From Salinivibrio kushneri (lineage in GTDB: Bacteria; Pseudomonadota; Gammaproteobacteria; Enterobacterales; Vibrionaceae), in contig NZ_CP040021.1 in NCBI RefSeq assembly GCF_005280275.1, forward strand, positions 2,133,001-2,197,000: DNA of 64,000 bases, read 5' to 3'. Within the stretch, counting starts at the first letter, position 1; every line of letters begins with the position of its first letter. A program made the position numbers and the translations under genes. The notes below the pieces were generated by a model, which was given only the letters and a program-made list of their open reading frames with translations, did not search any database and was not told the origin of the DNA. Shown in pieces: positions 51,040-61,341 of the stretch.

Positions 51040-51082
51040 TAAGGTCAAGTGCCCCGCACTGGATAATGTGAGACAATAATGA

Positions 51083-51106
51083 GGCCCGGCAAACCGGGCC
51101 CTTTTT
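51083..51106 (+). terminator. Peroxiredoxin gene terminator
   Basis: GGCCCGG at 51083-51089 pairs with CCGGGCC at 51094-51100 around CAAA, followed by CTTTTT. Confidence 0.93.
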
Positions 51107-51240
51107 GTATCTGCTCGCCTCACCGTATCGGCTGATTCTCTCCCAACAAACCCTTTCCAACTAACACTAGGCGTTTTCCCCTCACCCTGTCACAATAGTT
51201 TTAGCTATGCTGACACGGTGCGTTTCGTCAAAGGGGTGGT

Positions 51241-51981
51241 ATGTCTGTCTTGGTTGAAGTTTGTATTGATAGTATCCGTTCATTATCGCTGGCCGAACAC
51301 GCTGGCGCCGATCGGATTGAACTGTGTAGCGCACTGCGCCTCGGTGGCTTAACCCCGAGTGATGGCTATATGCAACAAGCCGCTCAAAAAGCACGAATCC
51401 CTATTTATGCGATTATCCGGCCGCGAGAAGGCGACTTCGTCTATGCCAGTGAAGAAATAGAAGTGATGCTGCAGGATATTGCCAACGCCCGCCAAGCCGG
51501 GTGTGCAGGCGTGGTGATCGGCGCACTCACGCCAAACGGTCAGCTCGACCTACCGGCGATAGACGCCATGCTTGCCCAAGCAAAGGGAATGGGCGTGACG
51601 TTCCACCGCGCATTCGATCATTGCCAAGACCCTCACGCGGCGCTCGACGCAATCCTTGCCCGCCCAGCGATTGAACGGATTCTTACCTCTGGGCAAGCGG
51701 CGAACGCTTTACAAGGCAAAGAGGCACTCAAACAGTGGGTAGACGCCACACGCCATACCTCATTGACCATCATGTCAGGCGCAGGTGTAACCCCTGATAA
51801 TGCACAAGCGTTGCTCGCCTACACTGGCGTACGTGAAATCCACTTATCTGCACGTACCGAGCAAGTAAGCGTCATGCAATCAAACTCACATGCATCAATG
51901 GGCGATGGGGATGATGCCCGTTATCCGATCACCGATCCGGCAAGCGTTCGTCTCGTCAAAGCCATTGCCAATCGTTTTTAA
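51241..51981 (+). CDS. cutC: CutC-family TIM-barrel protein
   Basis: A 246-residue CutC homologue. It was named for copper homeostasis, although the E. coli phenotype was later attributed to the sRNA MicL in the cutC gene, so its own role is unclear. Conserved blocks: VEVCIDSIRSLSLAEHAGADRIELCSAL, IYAIIRPREGDFVY and VTFHRAFDHCQDP, then IMSGAGVTPDNAQAL and EIHLSAR near the end. The ATG follows a weak ribosome site (AAGGGGTGGT). Upstream is a terminator; downstream is ppk2 after 150 bases. Confidence 0.93.
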   Translation: MSVLVEVCIDSIRSLSLAEHAGADRIELCSALRLGGLTPSDGYMQQAAQKARIPIYAIIRPREGDFVYASEEIEVMLQDIANARQAGCAGVVIGALTPNGQLDLPAIDAMLAQAKGMGVTFHRAFDHCQDPHAALDAILARPAIERILTSGQAANALQGKEALKQWVDATRHTSLTIMSGAGVTPDNAQALLAYTGVREIHLSARTEQVSVMQSNSHASMGDGDDARYPITDPASVRLVKAIANRF

Positions 51982-52131
51982 ACCTCGGTGTAATGTCGTG
52001 ACCAAACAACATGGCAATGTGACCCGCTCTAGTCTTTTGAAGTGATATACGCTTTCGCTGCTTGAATCCATTGCATCCGAAAAGTGAGTTTTCTACCGTA
52101 ACCCCATCGCTGTGGTAAAAGGAGATCGGCT

Positions 52132-52944
52132 TTGTCGGATAAAAAAACACAAAAAATCAGCAAAAAACACTACGAAAAAAAGCTAGCCGAATTACAAACT
52201 GAGTTGGTCAAGCTGCAAGAGTGGGTCAAGCAAGAGCAGTTGAAAGTGGTGGTCATTTTTGAAGGGCGCGATGCCGCCGGTAAAGGCGGCGTGATTAAAC
52301 GGATCACCGAAAAGCTCAACCCGCGTGTTTGTCGCGTGGTCGCGCTAGACAAGCCCACAGAGCGCGAACGCACGCAGTGGTATTTTCAACGTTACATTGA
52401 GCACCTGCCCGCCGGTGGTGAAATTGTCTTGTTTGACCGCAGTTGGTATAACCGCGCCGGTGTCGAGCGAGTCATGAACTTTTGCAGCGATGAAGAATAT
52501 GAAGAGTTTCTTCGCACCTGTCCCGAGCTAGAGCGTATGTTGATCCGCTCCGGGATCATCTTAATAAAATACTGGTTCTCGGTATCAGACGAGGAGCAAG
52601 AAAAGCGCTTCGCGGAGCGGATTAACACCCCAATAAAGCGGTGGAAATTCAGCCCAATGGATCTCGAGTCTCGTAGTCGTTGGGTGCAATACAGTGAAGC
52701 CAAAGACCGCATGTTTGCCTACACCGACACCAAAGAAAGCCCTTGGTGGGTGGTGGAAGCCGATAACAAAAAACACGCTCGGCTCAATTGTATCGCCCAC
52801 TTACTCTCACAAATCCCTTACCAAGAAATTGACTACCCCGCAGTAACCCTGCCAGAAATCAATAAGGAAGGTTACGTGCGTATGCCTTTGCATGACCAGA
52901 GCTTTGTCCCAGACGCCGTTAGTGACTGGTTAAATGACAAGTAG
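52132..52944 (+). CDS. ppk2: Polyphosphate kinase 2 (class I PPK2)
   Basis: PPK2 uses polyphosphate to phosphorylate nucleoside diphosphates (mainly GDP or ADP). One PPK2 domain is present: Walker A-like FEGRDAAGKGGVIKRI (about residues 44-59), lid-region RTQWYFQRYIEHLPAGGEIVLFDRSWYNRAGVERVM with the Walker B-like FDRSWYNR, and RRWKFSPMD-like KRWKFSPMDLESR. The N-terminal 30 residues are a Lys-rich helix. The start is TTG at 52132 with AGGAG eight bases before it; no ATG fits. The stop lies three bases from the phoU stop on the other strand. Confidence 0.95.
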   Translation: MSDKKTQKISKKHYEKKLAELQTELVKLQEWVKQEQLKVVVIFEGRDAAGKGGVIKRITEKLNPRVCRVVALDKPTERERTQWYFQRYIEHLPAGGEIVLFDRSWYNRAGVERVMNFCSDEEYEEFLRTCPELERMLIRSGIILIKYWFSVSDEEQEKRFAERINTPIKRWKFSPMDLESRSRWVQYSEAKDRMFAYTDTKESPWWVVEADNKKHARLNCIAHLLSQIPYQEIDYPAVTLPEINKEGYVRMPLHDQSFVPDAVSDWLNDK

Positions 52945-52947
52945 CGA

Positions 52948-53655
52948 TTATTTGAGGAGCTTTTCCAGCTCCTCTTTTTGAATGTGGCGAACGTCTTTGC
53001 CTTTGACAAAATAGATGATGTATTCACAAATGTTCTGACAGCGATCGCCCACTCGCTCAATGGCTCGGGCCGACCACATCACTTTCAGCACATTGGGAAT
53101 CGAGCGTGGATCTTCCATCATGTAGGTCATCAGCTGACGCAAAATCCCCTCGTATTCACGGTCTAACGAGTCATCTTTGCGATAGACCTTCATGGCCGCA
53201 TCAATGTCCATACGCGCAAAGGCGTCTAACACATCGTGCAGCATTTTAGCGGCGCGCTGACCCAAGGCTTCGAGTGATACCAAAAACGGTTGCTGAGAGT
53301 AGCTTGAGTTATCCAATGCCATTTTAGCGATACTGTCAGCAACATCACCAATGCGCTCAAGATCCGTGATGGTCTTGATGATTGCCATCACCAGTCGCAA
53401 ATCGCTCGCGGTGGGCTGACGTTTAGCAATGATACGTGTACATGCCTCGTCGATCGCCACTTCCATGCCGTTCACTTTGTGATCTTCACGAATAACATGG
53501 CGGGCAAGCTCCACATCTTGATTATGCATGGCACGTAGTGCATCGGTTAGCTGACGCTCAACCAAGCCGCCCATTGCCAGCACGTGGGTGCGAATGGCTT
53601 CAAGCTCTGCGTTAAACTGACCAGAAATATGACGGCTAATATTGTGGTTATCCAA
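52948..53655 (-). CDS. phoU: Phosphate signalling protein PhoU
   Basis: PhoU links the PstSCAB transporter to the PhoR kinase and keeps it silent when phosphate is abundant. Two PhoU helical repeats with metal-binding E/D-xxx-D patterns are present: [46 protein letters not shown] and [18 protein letters not shown] ... [16 protein letters not shown]. Upstream ATGs lie inside pstB and lack homology. A TTG at 53653-53655 preceded by AAGGAG gives (M)[18 protein letters not shown], matching the family start, 235 residues. It follows pstB by ten bases. Confidence 0.96.
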   Translation of the reverse strand: MDNHNISRHISGQFNAELEAIRTHVLAMGGLVERQLTDALRAMHNQDVELARHVIREDHKVNGMEVAIDEACTRIIAKRQPTASDLRLVMAIIKTITDLERIGDVADSIAKMALDNSSYSQQPFLVSLEALGQRAAKMLHDVLDAFARMDIDAAMKVYRKDDSLDREYEGILRQLMTYMMEDPRSIPNVLKVMWSARAIERVGDRCQNICEYIIYFVKGKDVRHIQKEELEKLLK

Positions 53656-53665
53656 GGCCTGCTCC

Positions 53666-54484
53666 TTATCCGTAGCGCCCGGTGATGTAATCTTCGGTTT
53701 GTTTGTTTTGTGGGGTGGTAAACAAGGTATCGGTATCCGCGTATTCCACCAAGCGCCCCATATTAATAAACGCCGTTTGATCCGAAACCCGCGCCGCTTG
53801 CTGCATATTATGGGTGACAATCACCACCGTATACTGATTTTTTAAGTCATTAATCAGTTCTTCAATGGTTAGGGTTGAGATGGGATCCAACGCCGACGAT
53901 GGCTCATCAAGCAATAGCACCTCAGGCTCAATCGCGATCGCCCGTGCAATCACTAACCGTTGTTGTTGCCCACTGGACAACCCAAACGCATTGTCATTGA
54001 GGCGATCTTTCACCTCATCCCACAATGCCGCGCCACGTAGCGAGCGCTCTACCGCATCATCCAGTGTTCTAGGATCATTGATCCCCTGCAAGCGTAATCC
54101 AAAGATCACGTTTTCATAGACAGATTTGGGGAACGGGTTTGGGCGTTGAAACACCATCCCTACTTGGCGACGTAATGCTGGCACATCCACATCACGGTGA
54201 TAGATATTTTGTCCGTGCAGGGTAATTCCGCCTCGAACACGGCAGCCATCCACCAAATCATTCATCCGATTAATGCATCGTAGTAATGTCGATTTACCAC
54301 ACCCAGACGGCCCGATAAATGCGGTGACCTTCCCTTTCGGGATCCGCATACTGATATCAAATAGCGCTTGGGTCGATCCGTAGTAAAGATTGAGATCCCG
54401 AATGGCTAACGCGGTTTGCTCGTCAGGCAAATTCCCCAAATCTAAGCTAGGCGTTAAGCCTATGGGTGGCGTTATCGAAAACAT
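53666..54484 (-). CDS. pstB: Phosphate ABC transporter ATP-binding protein PstB
   Basis: The ATPase of the high-affinity phosphate importer. Walker A is [18 protein letters not shown] (about residues 57-74), signature [16 protein letters not shown], Walker [17 protein letters not shown], and the switch His is in [15 protein letters not shown]. 272 residues, with about 25 extra residues at the N-terminus. Eighteen bases after pstA. Confidence 0.98.
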   Translation of the reverse strand: MFSITPPIGLTPSLDLGNLPDEQTALAIRDLNLYYGSTQALFDISMRIPKGKVTAFIGPSGCGKSTLLRCINRMNDLVDGCRVRGGITLHGQNIYHRDVDVPALRRQVGMVFQRPNPFPKSVYENVIFGLRLQGINDPRTLDDAVERSLRGAALWDEVKDRLNDNAFGLSSGQQQRLVIARAIAIEPEVLLLDEPSSALDPISTLTIEELINDLKNQYTVVIVTHNMQQAARVSDQTAFINMGRLVEYADTDTLFTTPQNKQTEDYITGRYG

Positions 54485-54502
54485 CGAGCGGGATCCTTAT
54501 CG

Positions 54503-56155
54503 TTATAATTCCAATGCGCGATACTTTTCACGCAAGTAATGACGAATACCAATCGCGGACAAGTTGAGCGCCACGATCACTGACACAAGCAAAAATGACG
54601 TGGCGTATACCAAAGGCCGCGCCGTTTCGATGTGCGCGCTTTGAAAGCCGACATCATAAATATGGTAGCCCAGATGCATGAACTTCCGCTCTAAGTGCAA
54701 AAACGGGAAGTTTCCATCCACTGGCAAAGAGGGAGCGACCTTAACCACTCCCACCAACATTAAGGGCGCTACTTCTCCGGCTGCACGAGCGACCGCTAAA
54801 ATCAACCCTGTCATCATCGCAGGACTGGCCATCGGCAGAACCACCCGCCAGAGCATTTCTGATTGGGTGGCGCCAAGGGCAAAGGCACCATGGCGGACAC
54901 TGGTCGGAATTCGGGCGAGCCCCTCTTCTGTGGACACAATCACCACAGGTAAAGTGAGGATCGCCAATGTCAGTGCCGACCAGAGAATGCCTGGCGTACC
55001 AAAGACTGGAGCAGGCTGAGCCGCTTGATAAAACAGATCATCAATGGTGCCACCGATAAAGTAGACAAAAAAGCCTAGCCCGAACACCCCGTAAACAATT
55101 GACGGTACCCCGGCGAGGTTAACCACGGCAATGCGGATAATACGCGTGAATGCCGTTTTTGGTGCGTATTCGTGAAGATATACCGCGGCGAGCACCCCTA
55201 ACGGGGTGACAATCACTGACATCAACAGCACCAAGAAAACGGTGCCAAAAATCGCGGGAAAAACGCCCCCCGCGGCATTACTGTCTCGTGGTGGTTCCGA
55301 TAAGAAGGCCGCGACCTGGTATCCCCAAAATTCAAGCTTCTCAACCGCACTCATGGCGTTGGGATACCAAACATTAATCACATTTTGCAGTGGCAACGCA
55401 ACAGCATCACCGTGGCTATCTTCAACAACCAGCGCGCCTGTTTGTTGTTTTTCTCGCAACTGTTTAAGCTTTTTCTCTAGCTGATGATACTGCGATAGCA
55501 GCTGTGAACGACGCTTATCGATTCGTTTTTTGTCTGCCGTGTTTAGCTGGCTGTCTAATGAGAGGGACTTTTCCTCCAGCCGCAATTGCTCCAGCCGATA
55601 GTTAACACCCGCTAAGTGTACTTGCTCGATGTCATTGATCACCGCGCGACGCGCCGCTAAATCTTCCAAGCGTTGATAAAGTTCAGACAGCACTAATGCA
55701 TGTCGGTGGCCACCGGCGTCGACGTATGCTTGAGGCTTACCATAAAACATGCCATTTTCACTTCGCTCGATCATCGCCATTTCAACTGGCGTGTGCTGGC
55801 TTTTGATCTGAAACGCAAGTAGCTGACGAAAATCAATGCCCGCTTGTTCTCGATTACCGGTTTTAACTACCAAACGTTGGTAGCTAGGCTGGCGATAGGC
55901 TGGCAATGCAACACCGGCATCTTCAAGCTGCGTCGCATCAACCTGGTCGGTTCGGTAAATTTGTCCGACCACGGTTTCTACCCCCTGCTCACTCTTCACT
56001 TCAAAGCTGGTGACTGGTGTCGGCCAGAAGTAGCCTAAGCCTCGATAACCGAGCAATAACAGCACTCCGAGAATCGCGATCAGACTGACACTGACCATTC
56101 CGGCCGTCATCCAAACCCAGGGAGTGCCAGATTTTATCCATGGACGCATGCGCAT
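54503..56155 (-). CDS. pstA: Phosphate ABC transporter permease PstA (long form)
   Basis: The permease half PstA, 550 residues, against about 300 in E. coli. The first helix (WVWMTAGMVSVSLIAILGVLLLLG) is followed by a periplasmic insert of some 230 residues with a Lys/Gln/Leu-rich coiled coil (about 190-240). The five-helix permease core begins near VFPAIFGTVFLVLLMSVIVTPLGVLAAVYL. The coupling EAA loop is ALGATQSEMLWRVVLPMASPAMMTGLILAVARAAGE. Long PstA forms are known in vibrios and pseudomonads; the insert's role is unknown. Confidence 0.95.
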   Translation of the reverse strand: MRMRPWIKSGTPWVWMTAGMVSVSLIAILGVLLLLGYRGLGYFWPTPVTSFEVKSEQGVETVVGQIYRTDQVDATQLEDAGVALPAYRQPSYQRLVVKTGNREQAGIDFRQLLAFQIKSQHTPVEMAMIERSENGMFYGKPQAYVDAGGHRHALVLSELYQRLEDLAARRAVINDIEQVHLAGVNYRLEQLRLEEKSLSLDSQLNTADKKRIDKRRSQLLSQYHQLEKKLKQLREKQQTGALVVEDSHGDAVALPLQNVINVWYPNAMSAVEKLEFWGYQVAAFLSEPPRDSNAAGGVFPAIFGTVFLVLLMSVIVTPLGVLAAVYLHEYAPKTAFTRIIRIAVVNLAGVPSIVYGVFGLGFFVYFIGGTIDDLFYQAAQPAPVFGTPGILWSALTLAILTLPVVIVSTEEGLARIPTSVRHGAFALGATQSEMLWRVVLPMASPAMMTGLILAVARAAGEVAPLMLVGVVKVAPSLPVDGNFPFLHLERKFMHLGYHIYDVGFQSAHIETARPLVYATSFLLVSVIVALNLSAIGIRHYLREKYRALEL

Positions 56156-56166
56156 TCTCGTCTCGG

Positions 56167-58395
56167 TTAAAGGTTGCTGTACTTGTCACGCAAACGCTGA
56201 CGGATCAGCTCTGCCAATGTGTTAAAGACAAACGTGAAGACAAAAAGAATAAAAGCGGTTAAAAACAGCACCCGATAATGGGAGCTACCCACTTCAGACT
56301 CCGGCATTTCTACCGCGATATTGGCCGATAAGGTACGTAATCCTTCGAGCAAATTCCAATCCATGATCGGCGTATTGCCAGTAGCCATCAGCACGATCAT
56401 GGTTTCACCCACCGCGCGCCCAAAACCCATCATCACAGCAGAAAAAATACCTGGGCTCGCGGTAAGCAACACCACCCGGGTCAAGGTTTGCCAGTGTGTT
56501 GCCCCTAAGGCCAAGGCACCGTTTTTAAGGTGTGGAGGCACCGAAAAAATCGCATCTTCGGCCATCGAGAAAATGGTTGGGACCACCGCAAAGCCCATCG
56601 CGATACCCACGACCAACGCATTGCGCTGGTCATAGCCGATGCCAAGCTCATATGTGATAAATTGGCGTGCATCCCCCCCTAACCACAGCTGCTCTACCCA
56701 TGGCCCCAGGTACGCGGCGAATACGCCCACCAGCAATAAGGCCGGAATGATGACCACAATTTGTGCGTTATCAGGTAAGCGGCGTCGCACATACCTTGGG
56801 ATCATGCGCCACACCCCGCTTAGCCCAAGCAAAACAAGAGGGATAAGCAAGAGCAGCAAGAAGACGCTAGCAATGTGCGATTCAACCCAAGGTGCCAGCC
56901 ACAAGCCGGCCAAAAAGCCGATAATGACGGTGGGTAACGCTTCTATTGTTTCCACCGTCGGCTTCACCCAACGCCGTAAGCCAGATGACATAAAGTAAGC
57001 CGTGTATATGGCTGCCCCTATCGCCATCGGCACTGCGAAAATTAAAGAAACCAAGGCGACTTTTAAGGTTCCAAAGATCACCGGAACCACGCTCAGTTTC
57101 GCTTCAAAGCTGTCATCCGCAGAGGTCGATTGCCACACATATTGGGGAGACGGATACCCTTCATACCACACTTTCTGCCATAGCGAGTGAATACTCACTT
57201 CTGGGTGAGGGTTGTCAACAGTCAACCATTGCCATTGACTGTCAACCACAGCAATCAGCCCGTTTGCGCGAGGCGTAAACGCCAAAGCATCAGGCAGCGC
57301 GGTAAACTGAGCATCGAAATGGCGCACCTTTTTACTGGTGGCATGCACCAGGCTGAGTCGTCCGGTTTCATCCACCGTCGCCATGCTTTTGCGGTGACGC
57401 TCTGGTGCAAGACGCGCCACGCCCTCTCCCGGCGAAAACGCGCGTACTTCGGTTAACGACGGCTCGCCATTTTTCACCACATCGAACCATTGTGTCACTG
57501 TGCCGTCTTGGTGCTGAAGGAGCAAAGAGCGCCCCCCGGCTAGCATCGCCATTTTCGTGACCGGACTGGTGACGACATTGTCGAGATTGACCGTTTCGCG
57601 CAAGGCTAGATCGTTTCCCTTTAAGCGCCAAATCGCTAAGCGATTTTGTTGATGGACAAACAAGCGCTGTCCGTCTCCTGATAACGCAATATGGTCAACG
57701 GCTTGTGAAAGGGGCACCGTGCTTTTTTGCGTACCCCGATAGACGACCAGGCGGTTATCCTGGGTAACGGCAGCCAGCACTGGCGGGATGGTTTGACCAT
57801 GTAAACTATCCGGCACCGCAACAGTAAGCTGGTTAAGCGGCTGCGCGCTCGCGTCCACTATCAACTCACGACCAAAGGCCGGCATAGTGGACAATTGAGG
57901 GACCACTGAAGCGTCAGCTTGATACTGTGTACGAAAGCGTAATTGCCAAACAGCCACGCGCCCTGGTGTCTTTTCTACCGCCAAAAACGGCGTAGATGCT
58001 TCGACGCGGCTTATCGCAGGCTTATCCATGCTGGATAACGGCTGCTGTAATACCGTTTGCGCGCGTGGCACGGCGCTGGCTGCGGGCGTCCCAGACCGTG
58101 ACGGGCGCTTGACTACGGTTAACACCCCTCGATCATCCAAGCCATACGCCAACTGATTGCGCGTATCGGCGCCAATGTATTGAGGCACGCCGGGAGTGGC
58201 TACGCTAAAACGCTCACTCAAGCTGACACTCGCTTGGTGAAAAAGCGGTACCACCACTGTGAGTAAGTAGAAGAAAAGAAGCAGCAGGGTCACTAATACC
58301 ATCACGCCACCAAGACGTACCGTTTGGCGAGTCAGTTTATCTTTAAACCGCCGCGCCGGTCGGGTATCCGTTAATGATGGTGAAGAGTGGGTCAT
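56167..58395 (-). CDS. pstC: Phosphate ABC transporter permease PstC (long form)
   Basis: The partner permease, 742 residues, against about 320 in E. coli. After the first helix (about residues 28-52) a periplasmic domain of about 380 residues carries WD/beta-propeller-like strands (IALSGDGQRLFVHQQNRLAIWRL, AMLAGGRSLLLQHQDGTVTQW). The permease core starts near VPVIFGTLKVALVSLIFAVPMAIGAAIYTAYF and has the EAA loop GALALGATHWQTLTRVVLLTASPGIFSAVMMGFGRAVGE. First gene of pstC-pstA-pstB-phoU, under a Pho box. The binding protein pstS is encoded separately at 62.9-63.9 kb. Confidence 0.95.
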   Translation of the reverse strand: MTHSSPSLTDTRPARRFKDKLTRQTVRLGGVMVLVTLLLLFFYLLTVVVPLFHQASVSLSERFSVATPGVPQYIGADTRNQLAYGLDDRGVLTVVKRPSRSGTPAASAVPRAQTVLQQPLSSMDKPAISRVEASTPFLAVEKTPGRVAVWQLRFRTQYQADASVVPQLSTMPAFGRELIVDASAQPLNQLTVAVPDSLHGQTIPPVLAAVTQDNRLVVYRGTQKSTVPLSQAVDHIALSGDGQRLFVHQQNRLAIWRLKGNDLALRETVNLDNVVTSPVTKMAMLAGGRSLLLQHQDGTVTQWFDVVKNGEPSLTEVRAFSPGEGVARLAPERHRKSMATVDETGRLSLVHATSKKVRHFDAQFTALPDALAFTPRANGLIAVVDSQWQWLTVDNPHPEVSIHSLWQKVWYEGYPSPQYVWQSTSADDSFEAKLSVVPVIFGTLKVALVSLIFAVPMAIGAAIYTAYFMSSGLRRWVKPTVETIEALPTVIIGFLAGLWLAPWVESHIASVFLLLLLIPLVLLGLSGVWRMIPRYVRRRLPDNAQIVVIIPALLLVGVFAAYLGPWVEQLWLGGDARQFITYELGIGYDQRNALVVGIAMGFAVVPTIFSMAEDAIFSVPPHLKNGALALGATHWQTLTRVVLLTASPGIFSAVMMGFGRAVGETMIVLMATGNTPIMDWNLLEGLRTLSANIAVEMPESEVGSSHYRVLFLTAFILFVFTFVFNTLAELIRQRLRDKYSNL

Positions 58396-58441
58396 TCGTG
58401 CCTCTTTTTATTGAGCAAGCCCTGCATTGTATGTCATTACA

Positions 58442-58459
58442 ATGACAATTTTGTGACAG
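58442..58459 (-). promoter_or_regulatory. Pho box upstream of pstC
   Basis: On the minus strand CTGTCACAAAATTGTCAT matches the PhoB consensus CTGTCATAAATCTGTCAT, two 7-bp half-sites spaced by four A+T bases. It is 47 bases before the pstC start and is followed by ATGACAT-like sequence, so phosphate-starvation induction is expected. Confidence 0.82.
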
Positions 58460-58587
58460 CGGTATCCTGTCATAGCCCGTAAGGATCAACGCGTTGCGGC
58501 GCTTTCCTTTAGTGTATCGCGCGCGGTCATTCACGCCTAGTGACTTGGTTGCCACGCAATAAATATGCAACAAACGGGCTTTAGGCT

Positions 58588-58608
58588 TGCCCAAGTTGAT
58601 ATTGGGCA
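58588..58608. repeat. Palindrome resembling the purL-leader repeat
   Basis: TGCCCAA-GTTGATA-TTGGGCA is a perfect 7-bp inverted repeat in the pstC/gcvR-like divergent spacer. Its core CCCAAGTT is shared with the 6041-6078 element. The remaining spacer (58396-58695) holds the Pho box and no gene. Confidence 0.5.
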
Positions 58609-58695
58609 CACTTTCGTGAGTTTAGCCTCTCGCAGCATAGACAACACCTTGACTGACCTCAATAATTGTCTGAACAATCGCCGTAAGGATCACGC

Positions 58696-59205
58696 ATGAA
58701 ACACTTTGTTATCACCTTAGTCGGCCCAGATCGCGCAGGCCTGGTTGATCAGATATCACACACAGTGTTCAGCCATCATGGCAACTGGCAAGCCAGTCGG
58801 CTCAGTCAGCTAGCAGGGCAATTTGCCGGTATCATTCACATTTCGGTATCAGACACGTACGCTGATGCCTTGGTTCATTCGTTACGCGCGCTCGATGGCT
58901 TGCAGCTGCTGATCGCCGATGCGACACCCGCTTCGCCGTCTCCGATCACCCATACCTTGTCGGTGACAGGCAACGACAGGCGTGGCATCGTTCAAACGCT
59001 CAGCCAACTGCTCGCCGCTCATGGCGTCACCATCAACAAACTCAACACCCAAACGCAAAGTGCCGCCAATACGGGCGGGCAAATTTTCACCGCAGATTTT
59101 TATTTAACTGTCCCACCAACGGCGGACATTAACGTATTGCATGAAGCCCTTGAAACGCTGTCAGACGACTTGATTGTCGATTTTGACAGCAATTTTATTC
59201 AGTAG
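58696..59205 (+). CDS. Double-ACT-domain protein, GcvR-like
   Basis: A 169-residue protein of two ACT domains: about residues 3-75 (FVITLVGPDRAGLVDQISHTVFSHHGNWQASRLSQLAGQFAGI) and about 85-165 (HTLSVTGNDRRGIVQTLSQLLAAHGVTINKLNTQT). This is the layout of GcvR, which binds glycine and blocks GcvA activation of the glycine cleavage genes. Here it stands next to ppk1, not bcp/dapA as in E. coli, so it may be a paralogue with another amino-acid ligand. It is 21 bases upstream of ppk1 and probably co-transcribed with it. Confidence 0.8.
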   Translation: MKHFVITLVGPDRAGLVDQISHTVFSHHGNWQASRLSQLAGQFAGIIHISVSDTYADALVHSLRALDGLQLLIADATPASPSPITHTLSVTGNDRRGIVQTLSQLLAAHGVTINKLNTQTQSAANTGGQIFTADFYLTVPPTADINVLHEALETLSDDLIVDFDSNFIQ

Positions 59206-59226
59206 AACAGGATTTTCTTACGCGTT

Positions 59227-61341
59227 ATGACTTTAGACTCTTATCATGTCGACAAAGAACTTAGCTGGCTTTCTTTTAATGAACGTGTCTTGCAAGAAGC
59301 TGCAGACAAAAGCGTCCCGATTATTGAGCGAGTCCGGTTTTTAGGCATTTTTTCATCCAACCTTGACGAATTTTATCAAGTACGGTTTGCCGACGTGAAA
59401 CGGCGCATCATCATTGATGAGGAGCGGGGAGTAGAAAGTCATGCCAAAGAGTTGTTGAGCAAGATTCAAGCGAAAGTCGTCAAGCTGAACCAAGACTTTG
59501 ATCATCTTTACAATGATATCTTGCTAGAAATGGCCCGCCGCCACATTTTTTTAGTCAACGAACGTCAACTCTCTGACCATCAAGCCCAGTGGCTAAGGCG
59601 TTATTTTAGAAGCAATATTTTGCCTTACATCACGCCAATCATGCTTAACAAAGACGTCGATGTTTTAAGCTTTTTGAAAGACGCCTATTCTTACCTCGCC
59701 GTTCAGCTGAAAAAAGAAGGGGAAGAGCCCAAGTATGCGCTGATAGAGATCCCCACTGATGAGCTAGAACGCTTTGTTAAAGTCCCTGAGCCAAAAGGAA
59801 AACGGCAGCGTAAAACCATCATTTTACTCGATAACATCATTCGTTTGTGTTTAGACCAAATTTTTAGTGGCTTTTTCGACTATGACACGGTCGAAGCGTA
59901 CGCGATGAAAATGACCCGTGACGCAGAATACGATCTGACCAATGAAGTGGAGCACAGCCTGCTTGAGAATATGTCAGAAAGCTTGGATCAGCGTTTAACC
60001 GCCCTGCCCGTTCGGTTTGTTTATCAACGCGATATGCCGCCAGAAATGGTGAGCAAGTTGATTCAGGTATTAAAAATCTCCGACTACGACAGTGTCTTAC
60101 CGGGTGCGCGTTATCACAACTTTCGCGATTTTATTGGCTTTCCGAATGTGGGGCGTAAATACCTGGAAAACCCGCCTCTGCCCCCATTCGAGTCAGCAGA
60201 TTTTCAACTACAAAACAACGCATTTGAGGCCGTTCGCCAACGCGATATTCTCCTTTATTATCCCTACCATACCTTCCGGCATATGACCGAGCTGGTGCGC
60301 CAGGCCTCCTTTGACCCTAAGGTGCGCAGTATTCGTATCAATGTGTACCGCGTAGCGAAAAACTCCCGCATCATTAACTCAATGATTGATGCCGCCAACA
60401 ATGGCAAGCGTGTCACCGTGGTCGTTGAACTCCAGGCGCGCTTTGACGAAGAGGCTAACATCGAGTGGTCACGGGTGCTCACGGATGCTGGTGTAAAAGT
60501 AGTGTTTGGCACCCCTGGGCTCAAAATTCACTCGAAACTGTGTTTGATTTCTCGTCGTGAAGACGGGGTGCTGCGCGATTATGGTCACATTGGCACAGGC
60601 AACTTTCATGAGAAAACAGCGCGTATTTATACCGATTTTGCCTTATTTACCGCGGATCAACAGCTGACATCAGAAATTCGTAAAGTCTTTGATTTTATTG
60701 AAAATCCCTACCGTCCTGTTAAGTTCAATCACTTAATTGTCTCGCCACGTAACTCGCGGCGGCGTATGTATAAATTGATTGAACGTGAAATTGAACATGC
60801 ACAGGCCAAGCGTAAGGCTGGTATTACCCTCAAGGTCAACAACCTGGTCGACAAAGGATTGGTGAACCTGCTTTACAAAGCGAGCAATGAAGGGGTGAAA
60901 ATCCGCATTATTGTGCGCGGCATGTGCTCGCTGGTGCCAGGGGTTAAAGGAGTCAGTCAAAATATCAAAGCGATCAGTATTGTCGACCGCTTCTTAGAGC
61001 ACCCCCGCGTGTTTGCCTTTGAAAACGGCGGCGAACGTGATATGTATATTTCGTCTGCCGATTGGATGACCCGCAACATCGATAACCGCATTGAGGTTGG
61101 GGCACCCATTCGCGATCCCAGACTGAAAGATCGCATCATGGCGATCTTAGAAATTCAATTTTCCGATCGCGCGAAAGCCCGCGTTATCGATAAAGCCATG
61201 TCTAACGCCTACGTAAAACGCGGTAACAAAAAGAAGATCCGCTCGCAAACCGAGATCTATGATTACCTTAAACACGTGGAGCGCCAAGAACTCAAAAACG
61301 CGGAAAAGTTGCAACATGACACACCCCCAGTCAAAAAATAA
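59227..61341 (+). CDS. ppk1: Polyphosphate kinase 1
   Basis: Ppk1 makes inorganic polyphosphate from ATP through a phosphohistidine. N-domain [15 protein letters not shown]; head domain to about residue 315; catalytic C domains with [18 protein letters not shown], the phosphorylated His in [14 protein letters not shown], and [24 protein letters not shown]2 domain [17 protein letters not shown] and [17 protein letters not shown]. 704 residues. Its end overlaps the start of ppx by 26 bases, so the synthesis and degradation enzymes are coupled. Confidence 0.98.
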   Translation: MTLDSYHVDKELSWLSFNERVLQEAADKSVPIIERVRFLGIFSSNLDEFYQVRFADVKRRIIIDEERGVESHAKELLSKIQAKVVKLNQDFDHLYNDILLEMARRHIFLVNERQLSDHQAQWLRRYFRSNILPYITPIMLNKDVDVLSFLKDAYSYLAVQLKKEGEEPKYALIEIPTDELERFVKVPEPKGKRQRKTIILLDNIIRLCLDQIFSGFFDYDTVEAYAMKMTRDAEYDLTNEVEHSLLENMSESLDQRLTALPVRFVYQRDMPPEMVSKLIQVLKISDYDSVLPGARYHNFRDFIGFPNVGRKYLENPPLPPFESADFQLQNNAFEAVRQRDILLYYPYHTFRHMTELVRQASFDPKVRSIRINVYRVAKNSRIINSMIDAANNGKRVTVVVELQARFDEEANIEWSRVLTDAGVKVVFGTPGLKIHSKLCLISRREDGVLRDYGHIGTGNFHEKTARIYTDFALFTADQQLTSEIRKVFDFIENPYRPVKFNHLIVSPRNSRRRMYKLIEREIEHAQAKRKAGITLKVNNLVDKGLVNLLYKASNEGVKIRIIVRGMCSLVPGVKGVSQNIKAISIVDRFLEHPRVFAFENGGERDMYISSADWMTRNIDNRIEVGAPIRDPRLKDRIMAILEIQFSDRAKARVIDKAMSNAYVKRGNKKKIRSQTEIYDYLKHVERQELKNAEKLQHDTPPVKK

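Noticed and set aside
61259-61315. Upstream ppx start inside ppk1
   Set aside because: The additional 19 residues have no homology; the ATG at 61316 gives the family N-terminus.
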